A stretch of 53,235 nucleotides of DNA from Solidesulfovibrio fructosivorans JJ] (GTDB lineage Bacteria > Desulfobacterota > Desulfovibrionia > Desulfovibrionales > Desulfovibrionaceae). The stretch lies in assembly GCF_000179555.1 (NCBI RefSeq), contig NZ_AECZ01000028.1, positions 1 to 53,235 on the forward strand. The letters run 5' to 3'. Below, in pieces: positions 1 to 8,291 of this stretch. A program made the position numbers and the translations under genes. A model generated the notes under the pieces. It did no database searches and was not told the DNA's origin. It saw nothing but the letters and a program-made list of their open reading frames with translations. Position 1 is the stretch's first letter, and each line of letters begins with the position of its first letter.

Positions 1-66
1 TTCTAATGGGGGCGATTTGTTAAAATTCGCTGTGCAATCCTTTCGCCCCGCAGGGGCGACGGCTGG

Positions 67-135
67 TGGTGCCTGCATTTCGCCCGGCGCGCCTGCCGCG
101 AAGCGGCGGCATCGTCGGGCGAAATGCAGGCACCA
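67..135. repeat. 20-bp perfect inverted repeat with nested hairpin
   Basis: The arms are 67-86 (TGGTGCCTGCATTTCGCCCG) and its exact reverse complement at 116-135. The 29-nt interior contains a second dyad, TGCCGC...GCGGCA, around positions 95-112. There is no T-tract, so a simple terminator is not an obvious explanation. The nested shape resembles REP/BIME-like or cruciform elements, but no further copy was noticed in this window. Confidence 0.75.
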
Positions 136-234
136 TCTTTCAGGGCTCCGACCCTTCGCAAGCCGGCCACGCCTTCCGCTGGCCAGAGCGAATCGGGGGG
201 ACCGGGGGGCGCGCCCGCCCCCCGGCGGTGAGGT

Positions 235-259
235 CCAGGAGAGGCAGCGCCTCTCCTGG
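235..259 (-). terminator. Hairpin 3' of the 175-aa protein gene
   Basis: CCAGGAGAGGC and GCCTCTCCTGG pair perfectly around AGC. It lies 28 nt past the minus-strand stop codon at 287. The flanks GGTCCAGG (left) and CCTGGCCGCCGGAGG (right) are shared with the hairpins at 956-991 and 12514-12549 although the stem itself differs. No T-run is present, so termination strength is uncertain. Confidence 0.5.
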
Positions 260-286
260 CCGCCGGAGGCACGCTTCCCGCTACCG

Positions 287-814
287 CTACACGCCTTCGC
301 GCAGCCATTCGGCGAAATCGGAGAGTTCGCCGGTCCAGCCCTGGCTCAGGCGGACATTGAGGAACTGCGTATAGAGCGCGTCGAAGAAGCCGGCGCATTT
401 TTCGATCAGGTACATCTTTTCCAGCACCTTGGCGTCGGGGTCGTCGCCTTCTTCGGAGCGGGTTTCCGTTTTGGGGGGGCGCAGGGCGTTTAGCGTGAAG
501 TCGTCGGCCTTGGCCACAACGGTCCAGGTTTCGCCGTCCTGTTCGAAGCGGATGAGCGCGCGGTCCACGCGTTTGCCGCTTTTGACGCCCAGGCGCGCTT
601 CGGCGAACTGGGCATGGGGGCCGGAGACGGTGGCGGTTTCGGCTTCCTCGCCGGAGCCGCCGCGCACCGATATTTTCTGCTCCAGGTAGACGTTGACCTC
701 GGAGCCGTCGGGCAGCTTGAAGAGCCAGCCGCTTTTTTCGCTTTTGAACCAGAGCCAGGTCAGGAAGTCCTGGCCGAGCACCGGATTTTTGGCTTCCGCC
801 ATGTTTATATCCAT
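287..814 (-). CDS. Conserved hypothetical protein downstream of rdgC
   Basis: This 175-aa acidic soluble protein begins MDINMAEAKNPVLGQDF. I chose the ATG at 814 because GGGAGG sits 8 nt upstream; the ATG at 820 would leave only 2 nt and the one at 802 has no close site. No signal peptide or membrane segment is seen. The N-terminal part contains a WLWFKSE...LPDGSEVNVYLEQ stretch and the middle a RFEQDGETWTVVAKADDF stretch. I do not recognise a catalytic motif. It follows the RdgC-like gene on the same strand, but 207 nt and a hairpin separate them, so cotranscription is uncertain. A shared role in DNA recombination would be inference from position only. Confidence 0.75.
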   Translation of the reverse strand: MDINMAEAKNPVLGQDFLTWLWFKSEKSGWLFKLPDGSEVNVYLEQKISVRGGSGEEAETATVSGPHAQFAEARLGVKSGKRVDRALIRFEQDGETWTVVAKADDFTLNALRPPKTETRSEEGDDPDAKVLEKMYLIEKCAGFFDALYTQFLNVRLSQGWTGELSDFAEWLREGV

Positions 815-955
815 ACGCATGCCCTCCCGGCATCGGTATGCTTTAGGTATGGTGTGCGGTTGGCTGGTCGGCCACGCGCCCTTTGCCCGGGAGCGATCCC
901 GGCATGGCCGCGCGGCATGAGCCTCAACCCCCTATTGAAAGTTGTTGAAGGGGGT

Positions 956-991
956 CCAGGGGGAAACTTTTTTCAAAAAGTTTCCCCCTGG
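956..991 (-). terminator. Rho-independent-type hairpin after rdgC
   Basis: CCAGGGGGAAACTTTT pairs with AAAAGTTTCCCCCTGG around loop TTCA, 30 nt past the rdgC stop on the minus strand. The same sequence recurs at 12514-12549, including both flanks. Confidence 0.75.
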
Positions 992-1021
992 CCGCCGGAG
1001 GCATCTTTTCTCTCTTCCTCT

Positions 1022-1645
1022 CTATCCATTTCCTCCGAACGCGCTGGGTTCGACGTGTTCGATGGCCAGGCCGCGTTCGACGCCGAGGATGCGTTCGGCG
1101 AGGAAGGCCGGGGTTTGCGGTTCGAGGTGCAGTTCGAAGGTCATGGTGAAGAGGTCTTCGAAGAGCGTTTGGACCTTGCCGTTGGTGGTGCACAGCCAGA
1201 TGACGTGGTCCATGGTGTTCCAGATGGCCTCGAACACGGCCGGGATGGGCAGGGACCGGGACATGAGGTGGAGCTTGACCCGTTCGGCGATTTCTTTTTT
1301 GCGGTCCTTGGAGACGAAGTTTTTGCCTGCGGCCTGGTTGTGTTCCTTTTCCTGGTCGAGGGCGAGGCGCAGGTGTTTTTTGAGCACGGCCGGCGAGACG
1401 CGGCGCGTGTCCAGGCGCAGGGAGAAGGCGAGGTAGTGGCCTTTTTCCGGCGGCGCGGTGCGCCATTCGGTGTCCAGGTAGTCTTCGAAGGCGACCCAGC
1501 CGAAGGAGCGTTCGTCGGCGGTGCCGTCAATGTCCACGAAAGCGTATTTTTTGAGGCGGTCGGGGGCTTCCCGCAGGATGTCGTCCTTCACGTCGCCGAC
1601 GATCCTGTAGCGGGTGAATCCGCCGCTGGCAGCCAAAAGTCCCAA
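1022..1645 (-). CDS. rdgC: RdgC-like recombination-associated protein
   Basis: A 207-aa protein starting at a TTG codon (MGLLAASGGFTRYRIVGDV). AAAGGAGG lies 5 nt upstream of that TTG, and no ATG in frame fits the homologous N-terminus. The sequence matches my recollection of the RdgC family as seen in deltaproteobacteria: FTRYRI near the start, FSLRLDTRRVSPAVLKKHLRLAL in pieces across the middle, SKDRKKEIAERVKLHL, then WNTMDHVIWLCTTNGKV and LFEDLFTMTFELHLEPQTP. RdgC of E. coli is a ring-shaped dsDNA-binding protein of about 300 aa that modulates RecA; this one is a third shorter. Family assignment is from sequence memory and moderately sure; function is by family. Confidence 0.7.
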   Translation of the reverse strand: MGLLAASGGFTRYRIVGDVKDDILREAPDRLKKYAFVDIDGTADERSFGWVAFEDYLDTEWRTAPPEKGHYLAFSLRLDTRRVSPAVLKKHLRLALDQEKEHNQAAGKNFVSKDRKKEIAERVKLHLMSRSLPIPAVFEAIWNTMDHVIWLCTTNGKVQTLFEDLFTMTFELHLEPQTPAFLAERILGVERGLAIEHVEPSAFGGNG

Positions 1646-1844
1646 GGCGTCCTCCTTTGCCGGCCGGTATTTCCGGCGCGGCGAGTGGGTTGTGTGGCTC
1701 AATAGATCAAATCCGGCCGGCGCGCCAGGGTCGGGGAAGCGGGGAGGGCGTCTGGGAGGATCTGTTGTTATATAAACGAGTTGGCGTACATTTTGTTGTG
1801 TTTGGCCCGCCTTATGCATGGGGAAAGGAAACGGAGGTGACGTC

Positions 1845-2048
1845 ATGGCCGTCATCAGCTTCGCCCACACGGATGGCAGGATGCGCATCGGTTCCCACTC
1901 ACGCAAGGCAATCACTCCCTCCGGGTGCAACGAGCCTTTCAAGAAGGCCTACTGGTGCCCGAAGCGGAAGTGGTTTTCCAAGGAACCATGCCCGTTTTCC
2001 AACCGCTTCGAATGCATGAGCTTCGCGCGCTTCAGCGGGGCCTTGTAG
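1845..2048 (+). CDS. Small four-cysteine hypothetical protein
   Basis: A 67-aa ORF starting MAVISFAHTDGRMRIGSH. The ATG at 1845 is preceded by GGAGG with a good 7-nt spacing, which is the main reason to believe it. Cysteines fall at residues 28, 38, 49 and 57 among many aromatic and basic residues (KKAYWCPKRKWFSKEPCP), so metal binding is possible but the spacing matches no zinc ribbon I know. There is no signal peptide or membrane segment. It is divergent from rdgC, with about 200 nt between the two starts. Function unknown. Confidence 0.5.
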   Translation: MAVISFAHTDGRMRIGSHSRKAITPSGCNEPFKKAYWCPKRKWFSKEPCPFSNRFECMSFARFSGAL

Positions 2049-2263
2049 ACCGGGACCCTTCATCCGGCGGGTTGCAGGAGGCCGACCGCCTTTTGCAACC
2101 GTCGCCGCCCCATGCCGCGTCCTTTCGGGCGGAACCTGCCGCCACGCCCAGTCTTTTTAATTGATCCCGCATCCGCCGCACCCCCTATCCCGCGTCATGG
2201 GCCTGACATTTTTGCCGGCCCGAAGCTGCAAAAACGTCGTTTTCCGGACCGCCCATTTTTCCC

Positions 2264-2294
2264 TTGAGCCTGACGTAACGTCAGGGTTTATGTT
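2264..2294 (+). promoter_or_regulatory. MerR-type promoter and operator
   Basis: A perfect 8-1-8 dyad CCTGACGT-A-ACGTCAGG at 2269-2285 lies between a -35-like TTGAGC (2264-2269) and a -10-like TATGTT (2289-2294). The spacer is 19 bp, the over-long spacing typical of MerR-family promoters. It sits 24 nt upstream of the MerR-fusion start, so autoregulation is the natural inference. Confidence 0.65.
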
Positions 2295-2317
2295 CGGCGG
2301 AAATGGAGGTGCACCCC

Positions 2318-3868
2318 ATGTCGCTTCGCATCGGCGAACTCGCCAGGAAATCGGGACTGACCGTGCGCACCCTGCACCACTACGACGCCATCGGGCTTTT
2401 GACCCCGTCGGGCCGCAGCGACGCGGGTTATCGCCTTTATGACAGGAAGGACGTCATGCGCCTGCATGCCATCCAGGCGCTCAAGTCGTTCGGCTGTTCC
2501 CTGGCCGAGATCGGCCAGGCGTTGTCCCGGGGCAAACCGGAGCTGCCCGACATCCTGGATCGGCAGGTACGGGCCCTCGACGCCCAGGCCAGGCGGGCGA
2601 TCGCGCTTAAGGACCGGCTGGCGCGGCTGCGGGAACGGATGCGCAACAAGGAAGGCACGGACGTCGACGACTGGCTGGAGGCGCTCGGGATGCTGCATGT
2701 GTATCGCCAATATTTTTCCGAGGAGGAGCTTATGCGGCTGCGACAGGGACGGGACAAGGACGCCTGGCGGGAACTGGCCGGCCGGGTCGATGCGGCCGTG
2801 TCCGCTGGGCAGGAGCCGGATGCGGCCGAGGCCCGGGAGCTGGTTCGGGACATCATTGGCCAGGCCGGCAGGACGGCCGAGGGCGATCCGGTGCTGCTGG
2901 TCAAAATGCGCGGCCTGCTCGACCGCGAGGAGCGGGTGCGGGCGACGGTGGGGTTTTCGCAGGCCGCCTTGGCCTGGATCGACGCGGCCGTGGCCGCCTA
3001 TCGCCGCGACTGCCGGCCCGCCGTGCCCTCGGGTACGGCCCTGGGCGTGGCCACGCTGCGGGCGGCGCATCAGCTGCTCGACGATCCGCCGGTCTTTGTC
3101 GATCCTCTCGCCCTGGCCATGGTGGGGCCGGGGCGGGAGGCGGTCATCCGCAACGATCCGGCACGGTTCGCGGCCGGGACTCTGCCCGGGCTTCGGGCCT
3201 CGGTCGCGGTGCGCGCCCGCTGCGTCGAGGACGCCTGGGCGGCGGCCAGGGCCCGGGGATTGGGCCAATACGTGATTCTCGGGGCCGGGTTCGACACCTT
3301 CGCCTACCGCACGGCGGACCGGGACAGCCGGATTTTCGAAGTTGACCATCCCGGGACCCAGGCGAAAAAACGCCAACGGTTGGCCGAGGCGGGCATCGCC
3401 GCGCCGGAAAATCTCGTGTTCGTTCCCCTGGATTTCGAGCGGCGAACCTTGGCCGAGGCCCTGGACGCGGCCGGGTTTCGCCGGGACGAGCCGGCTTTTT
3501 TTTCCTGGCCGGGCGTCACCATGTACCTGCCCGAAGCGACGGTGCTCGAAACATTGGCCGTCCTTTCCGTGATGGTGGCGGGCTCCGAGGTTCTCTTCGA
3601 CTACGCGGCCGACCCGGAGACGCTGTCCGAGGCCGAACGTAAGGGCCGCGAGGCGATCATGGACCGGGCTGCGGCCGGGGGAGAGCCGTGGAAATCCTGT
3701 TTCGAACCGGCGGACCTGGCCGACAGGCTTGCCCGGATGGGGTTCGTGGTTATCGAAGACCTTGGCGGCGCGGAACTGACGCGGCGCTATCTGGCCGGGC
3801 GGAGCGACGGCCTGCGAAAATCGGGTGTAAGCCGTATTGTGCACGTCACTATCCCCCGATCTTCCTGA
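2318..3868 (+). CDS. MerR regulator fused to LCM-type SAM methyltransferase
   Basis: A 516-aa protein; the ATG at 2318 has GGAGG 8 nt upstream. Residues 1-70 form a MerR winged helix (RIGELARKSGLTVRTLHHYD, then GYRLYDRKDVMRL), residues 75-115 a coiled coil, and about 120-225 a helical segment resembling TipA-type effector domains. From about 236 the sequence is a leucine-carboxyl/PPM1-like methyltransferase (PF04072 type): LLDDPPVFVDPLA, RARCVEDAW, the SAM-binding ILGAGFDTFAYR, and FEVDHPGTQ. A regulator and enzyme in one chain suggests that the effector is the methylation substrate or product, or that the enzyme state is sensed; this is inference. A MerR-like operator lies upstream. No frameshift or internal start with a strong ribosome site was noticed. 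Confidence 0.85.
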   Translation: MSLRIGELARKSGLTVRTLHHYDAIGLLTPSGRSDAGYRLYDRKDVMRLHAIQALKSFGCSLAEIGQALSRGKPELPDILDRQVRALDAQARRAIALKDRLARLRERMRNKEGTDVDDWLEALGMLHVYRQYFSEEELMRLRQGRDKDAWRELAGRVDAAVSAGQEPDAAEARELVRDIIGQAGRTAEGDPVLLVKMRGLLDREERVRATVGFSQAALAWIDAAVAAYRRDCRPAVPSGTALGVATLRAAHQLLDDPPVFVDPLALAMVGPGREAVIRNDPARFAAGTLPGLRASVAVRARCVEDAWAAARARGLGQYVILGAGFDTFAYRTADRDSRIFEVDHPGTQAKKRQRLAEAGIAAPENLVFVPLDFERRTLAEALDAAGFRRDEPAFFSWPGVTMYLPEATVLETLAVLSVMVAGSEVLFDYAADPETLSEAERKGREAIMDRAAAGGEPWKSCFEPADLADRLARMGFVVIEDLGGAELTRRYLAGRSDGLRKSGVSRIVHVTIPRSS

Positions 3869-3950
3869 CGATTTTGAAAGCGGCCGGGTTGTCGCTGGCT
3901 TCCCGCGACACGCTCATGTAACCTCTCGCCTCCCGATTACGACGTGGGTG

Positions 3951-3991
3951 AGGCAACCGCATTTTTTCGGGTATTTTACGGGCGATTGCCT
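3951..3991. promoter_or_regulatory. Imperfect dyad upstream of RND operon
   Basis: AGGCAACCGC (3951-3960) and GCGATTGCCT (3982-3991) form an imperfect inverted repeat across an AT-rich centre, 20 nt before the adaptor gene. It could be an operator or a leader hairpin. No regulator gene adjoins it except the upstream MerR fusion, whose palindrome is different. Confidence 0.25.
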
Positions 3992-4011
3992 AAACGACAA
4001 GGATGTCCGTC

Positions 4012-5196
4012 ATGCCTCTACGTACCGACGGTCGGGCCGCGCGCGGGCCCCTCAAATTGCTGGCTCTGGTCGCGCTTCTGGCGCTGGCCGCGGGGGCGCT
4101 TTGGCGCCTGGACGAAGGCTCGGGCGAGGCCAGGCCTCCGGGACCGCCGCCCGGGATGTCCATGGCGGTGACCGTGACCACGGCCGCGGCCAGGCTCGGC
4201 GACGCGCCCGTGACCCTCTCCGGCATCGGCACGGTCACGCCGCTTAGAACCGTCACGGTCAAAAGCCGGGTGGACGGCGAGCTGACCAAGGTGCTGTTCA
4301 AGGAAGGCCAGCAGGTCAAGGCCGGCGAATTGCTGGCCCAGATCGACCCGCGCCCCTTTATCGCCCAGCGCGATCAGTACGAAGGCCAGTTGGCCAAGGA
4401 CACGGCCCTGCTGCAAAACGCCCGGGCCGATCTGGCGCGCTACACCAATCTGGTCCAAAAGGACATGCTGGCCGGCCAGACCAAGGACACCCAGGCGTCG
4501 CTGGTGCGCCAGTACGAGGGCGCGGTGCGCTCGGACAAGGCCCAGATCGACAACGTCAATCTCCAGATCGAGTACAGTCGCATCACGGCCCCGATTTCCG
4601 GCCGGGTGGGCCTGCGCCAGATCGACCCCGGCAACATGATCCATGCCACGGATTCCTCCGGGCTTTGCGTCATCACCCAGATGACGCCCATAAGCGTGCT
4701 GTTCACCCTGCCCGAGGACCAGCTTCCGGCCGTGCGCAAGCGCCTGCGCGCCGGGGAAAAGCTGTCCGTGGCCGCCTATGACCGCACCATGAGCGAGAAG
4801 CTGGCCGAGGGCACGCTCGAGACCACGGACAACCAGATCGACACCGCCACGGGCACGGTCAAGCTGCGGGCCATATTCCCCAATGCCGACGAGACGCTTT
4901 TTCCCAACCAGTTCGTCAACGCCGAGCTGCTCCTGGAAAAGAAGCAGGGCGTGGTCCTGCTGCCGGCTTCGGCCGTACTGCGCGGCCCCAAGGGGGCGCA
5001 TGTGTTCGTGGTCGGCAAGGACAATACCGTCAGCGACCGCGCCGTGACCACGGACATGACCGTGGGCACGAACCTCGTGATCGCTTCCGGGCTCAGCGCG
5101 GGCGAGACGGTCGTGGTCGAGGGCGCGGACAGGCTGCGCGACGGCGCGAAAGTGGTCATCAAGAATCCGGGCAGCGCGGCGGCCGACAAATCATGA
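4012..5196 (+). CDS. mdtA: RND efflux periplasmic adaptor (MdtA-type)
   Basis: A 394-aa membrane fusion protein that would link the two inner-membrane pumps to an outer-membrane channel. I chose the ATG at 4012 because AAGGA lies 7 nt upstream; the in-frame ATG at 4003 sits directly on that site. Residues about 14-32 form an N-terminal membrane anchor or signal. Then come a lipoyl-type half ([21 protein letters not shown]), a coiled-coil hairpin (about 115-170), the second lipoyl half ([20 protein letters not shown]) and beta-barrel and membrane-proximal domains. Its stop codon overlaps the next start (ATGA), so translation is coupled. Substrate cannot be told from sequence. Confidence 0.92.
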   Translation: MPLRTDGRAARGPLKLLALVALLALAAGALWRLDEGSGEARPPGPPPGMSMAVTVTTAAARLGDAPVTLSGIGTVTPLRTVTVKSRVDGELTKVLFKEGQQVKAGELLAQIDPRPFIAQRDQYEGQLAKDTALLQNARADLARYTNLVQKDMLAGQTKDTQASLVRQYEGAVRSDKAQIDNVNLQIEYSRITAPISGRVGLRQIDPGNMIHATDSSGLCVITQMTPISVLFTLPEDQLPAVRKRLRAGEKLSVAAYDRTMSEKLAEGTLETTDNQIDTATGTVKLRAIFPNADETLFPNQFVNAELLLEKKQGVVLLPASAVLRGPKGAHVFVVGKDNTVSDRAVTTDMTVGTNLVIASGLSAGETVVVEGADRLRDGAKVVIKNPGSAAADKS

Positions 5197-8100
5197 ACCT
5201 CTCCCGCCCGTTCATCGTGCGGCCGGTCGCCACCACGCTCATCATGGTGGCGGTGATCCTGGCCGGCGCCGTCGCCTATTTCCAGCTTCCGGTCTCGGCC
5301 CTGCCCCAGGTGGATTATCCCACCATCCAGGTCCGCACGCTCTACCCCGGGGCCAGTCCCGACGTCATGGCCTCGGCGGTGACCGCGCCCCTGGAGCGCC
5401 AGTTCGGCCAGATGCCGGGGCTTACCCAGATGACCTCGGCCAGCTCCAGCGGGGCCTCGATCATCACCCTGCAATTCGCCCTGTCCCTGTCCCTGGACGT
5501 GGCCGAGCAGGAGGTGCAGGCCTCGATCAACACGGCCTCGACCCTGCTCCCCGACGACCTGCCCTCGCCGCCGGTCTACAGCAAGGTCAACCCGGCCGAC
5601 GCGCCCATCCTGTCGCTGGCGCTGACCTCGGATTCCCTGCCCCTCACCGAGGTCCAGGACCTGGCCGACACGCGGCTTGCCCAGAAGATTTCCCAGCTTT
5701 CGGGCGTGGGGCTCGTGAGCGTGGCCGGCGGCCAGCGCCCGGCCGTGCGCATCGCCGCCAACCCGACGGCCCTGGCCGCCTATGGCATCACCCTGGAGGC
5801 GGTGCGCACGGCTGTTGCCGCGGCCAACGTCAACCAGGCCAAGGGCGGCTTCGACGGTCCCTACCAGTCCTCCATCCTCGGGGCCAACGACCAGCTTCTG
5901 ACCAGCAAGGACTACCGGCCGCTGATCGTCTCCTACAAAAACGGCCGGCCGGTGCGTCTGTCCGACGTGGCCACGGTGACCGACGGGGCCGAGGACGTGC
6001 GGCAGGCCGCCTGGGTGAACGGCAAGCCGGCCATCGTGCTCAACATCCAGCGCCAGCCCGGGGCCAACGTCATCGCCGTGGTGGACCGGGTCAAGGCCAT
6101 CCTGCCGAGCCTTCGCGCCTCGCTGCCGGCCTCCGTCGATCTCGCCACCATGGCCGACCGCACCGTGACCATCCGCGCCTCCATCGAGGACGTGCAGCTC
6201 GAACTGCTTTTGGCCGTGGTCCTGGTCGTCGGCGTCATCTTCGTCTTTTTGCGCGACGCCCGGGCCACGCTCATTCCGGCCGTGGCCGTGCCGCTGTCGC
6301 TTGTCGGCACCTTCGGCGTCATGTACCTGCTCGGCTATGGCCTGAACAACCTGACGCTCATGGCGCTGACCATCTCCACAGGCTTCGTGGTGGACGACGC
6401 CATCGTCATGATCGAAAACGTGGCCCGCCACGTGGAGGACGGGGCTTCGCCCATGCGGGCGGCCCTCGACGGGGCCGGCCAAATCGGCTTCACCATCCTG
6501 TCGCTGACCGTCTCCCTTGTGGCCGTGCTCATTCCGCTTCTTTTCATGGGCGACGTGGTGGGGCGGCTTTTCCGCGAATTCGCCGTGACCCTCGGCGTGA
6601 CGATCCTTTTCTCGGCCGTGGTGTCGCTGACGCTCACCCCCATGATGTGCGGCCGCATGCTCGGCCACACCGGAGCCGGCGGCGGCCGCTTTTTCCGGGC
6701 CACCCAGGTCTTTTTCGATCGGGCCATCGCCGGCTACGGCCGCACGCTGACCGTGGTGCTGCGCCACCAGCCCCTGACCCTGCTCGTGGCCCTGGGCACG
6801 GTGGTCCTGACCGTCGTGCTCTACATCTACGTGCCCAAGGGCTTCTTCCCGGTCCAGGACACGGGCATCATCTCGGGCGTGACCGTGGCCCCGCCCACGA
6901 TCTCGTTTAAGGCCATGGGCGAGCGCCAGCAGGAATTGGCCAACCTGTTCTCCAAGGACCCGGCCGTGGTGTCGGTCGCTTCCTACGTCGGGGTGGACGG
7001 GATCAATGCCAGCCTCAACACCGGCCGGTTGTCCGTTGTGCTTAAGCCCAAGGCCGATCGCGCCGCCTCGGCCTCGGCCGTGGCCAGGCGTCTCGAGGAA
7101 CAGGCCCGGTCCGTTGCCGGCATCACCGTGACCCTGATGCCGGTGCAGGATTTGACCGTGGACGTGCGCACCGCCCGGGCCCAGTACCAGTACACCCTGG
7201 ACACGCCGAGTTCCTCCGAGCTTTCGGTCTGGACGCCGAGGTTCGTGGCGGCGCTGTCCAAGATGCCGGCCGTGCGCAACGTCGGCAGCAACCTGGCCGA
7301 GGGCGGGCTACGCTACAATATCGACATCGACCGGGTGGCCGCCGCCCGCTACGGCATCACGCCCTCGGACGTGGACAACATCCTCTACGACGCTTTCGGC
7401 CAGCGCCAGATATCGACCATGTTCACGGAGCTCAGCCAATACAAGGTGGTGATCGGGCTCGCGACCGACATGGGGCAGGGCGCGGACGCGCTCTCGCGCA
7501 TCCGTCTCCCCGGCGCGGGCGACGCCCAGGTGCCGCTTTCGGCCGTGGCCAAGGTGACCGAAGGCACGGGACCGCTGGTCATAAACAGGCAGGGCCAGTT
7601 TCCGGCCGCGACCGTAAGCTTCGACGTGGCCCCGGGGCATTCGCTCGGCGACGCCGTGAAGGCGGTCGACGCGGTCAAGGCGGAACTCGGCATGCCGGCC
7701 AGCATCGTCGGCTCGTTTCAGGGCGCGGCCAGGGCGTTCATGGATTCGCTCAAAAACGAGCCGCTTTTGATCCTCGCCGCCCTGGTCACGGTCTATATCG
7801 TGCTCGGCGTCATGTACGAGAGCTTTATCCATCCGGTGACGATCCTGTCCACGCTGCCTTCGGCCGGCATCGGCGGCTTGTGGGCCTTGCTTCTTTTTCA
7901 CGAGGACCTGGGGATCATGGCCGTCATCGGCATCATCCTTCTCATCGGCATCGTGAAGAAAAACGGCATCATGATGGTGGATTTCGCGCTCTCCGCCGAG
8001 CGCGAGGAGGGCAAGTCCCCGCGCGACGCCATCTACGACGCCTGTCTGCTGCGCTTCCGGCCTATCATGATGACCACCTTTGCCGCCCTCCTCGGCGCCT

Positions 8101-8291
8101 TGCCCCTGGCCCTCGGCACCGGCGTCGGCTCCGAGCTGCGCCGGCCCATGGGCATCGTCATCGTCGGCGGCTTGATCGTGAGCCAGGTGTTGACCCTTTA
8201 CACCACGCCCGTGATCTACCTTTTCTTCGAGCGCCTGGCCCGGCGCCGCCGCGAAACGGCGTCGCGGGAAGAGACGGTGCGCGCGTCATGA
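5193..8291 (+). CDS. mdtB: RND efflux pump, inner-membrane subunit (MdtB-type)
   Basis: A 1032-aa proton-driven RND transporter of normal family length. It opens with the usual first helix ([19 protein letters not shown]). The proton-relay aspartates are D401 and D402 in TM4 ([14 protein letters not shown]), and the TM10 lysine lies in [15 protein letters not shown]. Two large periplasmic loops flank the duplicated six-helix halves. The start overlaps the adaptor stop and its own stop overlaps the next start by ATGA. Two different pump subunits in tandem after one adaptor is the MdtABC/MuxABC arrangement, known to form heterotrimers exporting amphiphiles such as bile salts or novobiocin in enterobacteria; substrate here is unknown. 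Confidence 0.92.
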   Translation: MNLSRPFIVRPVATTLIMVAVILAGAVAYFQLPVSALPQVDYPTIQVRTLYPGASPDVMASAVTAPLERQFGQMPGLTQMTSASSSGASIITLQFALSLSLDVAEQEVQASINTASTLLPDDLPSPPVYSKVNPADAPILSLALTSDSLPLTEVQDLADTRLAQKISQLSGVGLVSVAGGQRPAVRIAANPTALAAYGITLEAVRTAVAAANVNQAKGGFDGPYQSSILGANDQLLTSKDYRPLIVSYKNGRPVRLSDVATVTDGAEDVRQAAWVNGKPAIVLNIQRQPGANVIAVVDRVKAILPSLRASLPASVDLATMADRTVTIRASIEDVQLELLLAVVLVVGVIFVFLRDARATLIPAVAVPLSLVGTFGVMYLLGYGLNNLTLMALTISTGFVVDDAIVMIENVARHVEDGASPMRAALDGAGQIGFTILSLTVSLVAVLIPLLFMGDVVGRLFREFAVTLGVTILFSAVVSLTLTPMMCGRMLGHTGAGGGRFFRATQVFFDRAIAGYGRTLTVVLRHQPLTLLVALGTVVLTVVLYIYVPKGFFPVQDTGIISGVTVAPPTISFKAMGERQQELANLFSKDPAVVSVASYVGVDGINASLNTGRLSVVLKPKADRAASASAVARRLEEQARSVAGITVTLMPVQDLTVDVRTARAQYQYTLDTPSSSELSVWTPRFVAALSKMPAVRNVGSNLAEGGLRYNIDIDRVAAARYGITPSDVDNILYDAFGQRQISTMFTELSQYKVVIGLATDMGQGADALSRIRLPGAGDAQVPLSAVAKVTEGTGPLVINRQGQFPAATVSFDVAPGHSLGDAVKAVDAVKAELGMPASIVGSFQGAARAFMDSLKNEPLLILAALVTVYIVLGVMYESFIHPVTILSTLPSAGIGGLWALLLFHEDLGIMAVIGIILLIGIVKKNGIMMVDFALSAEREEGKSPRDAIYDACLLRFRPIMMTTFAALLGALPLALGTGVGSELRRPMGIVIVGGLIVSQVLTLYTTPVIYLFFERLARRRRETASREETVRAS

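Larger units (their letters stand above)
1..286. other. Gene-free left edge with three successive hairpins
   Basis: No convincing coding frame is visible. The stretch lies downstream of the minus-strand gene that stops at 287 and holds three inverted repeats: 235-259 (11-bp arms), 202-225 (10-bp arms CCGGGGGGCG/CGCCCCCCGG, loop CGCC) and 67-135 (20-bp perfect arms with an inner hairpin). The long open frames here are GC-driven and show no family resemblance. Confidence 0.6.
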
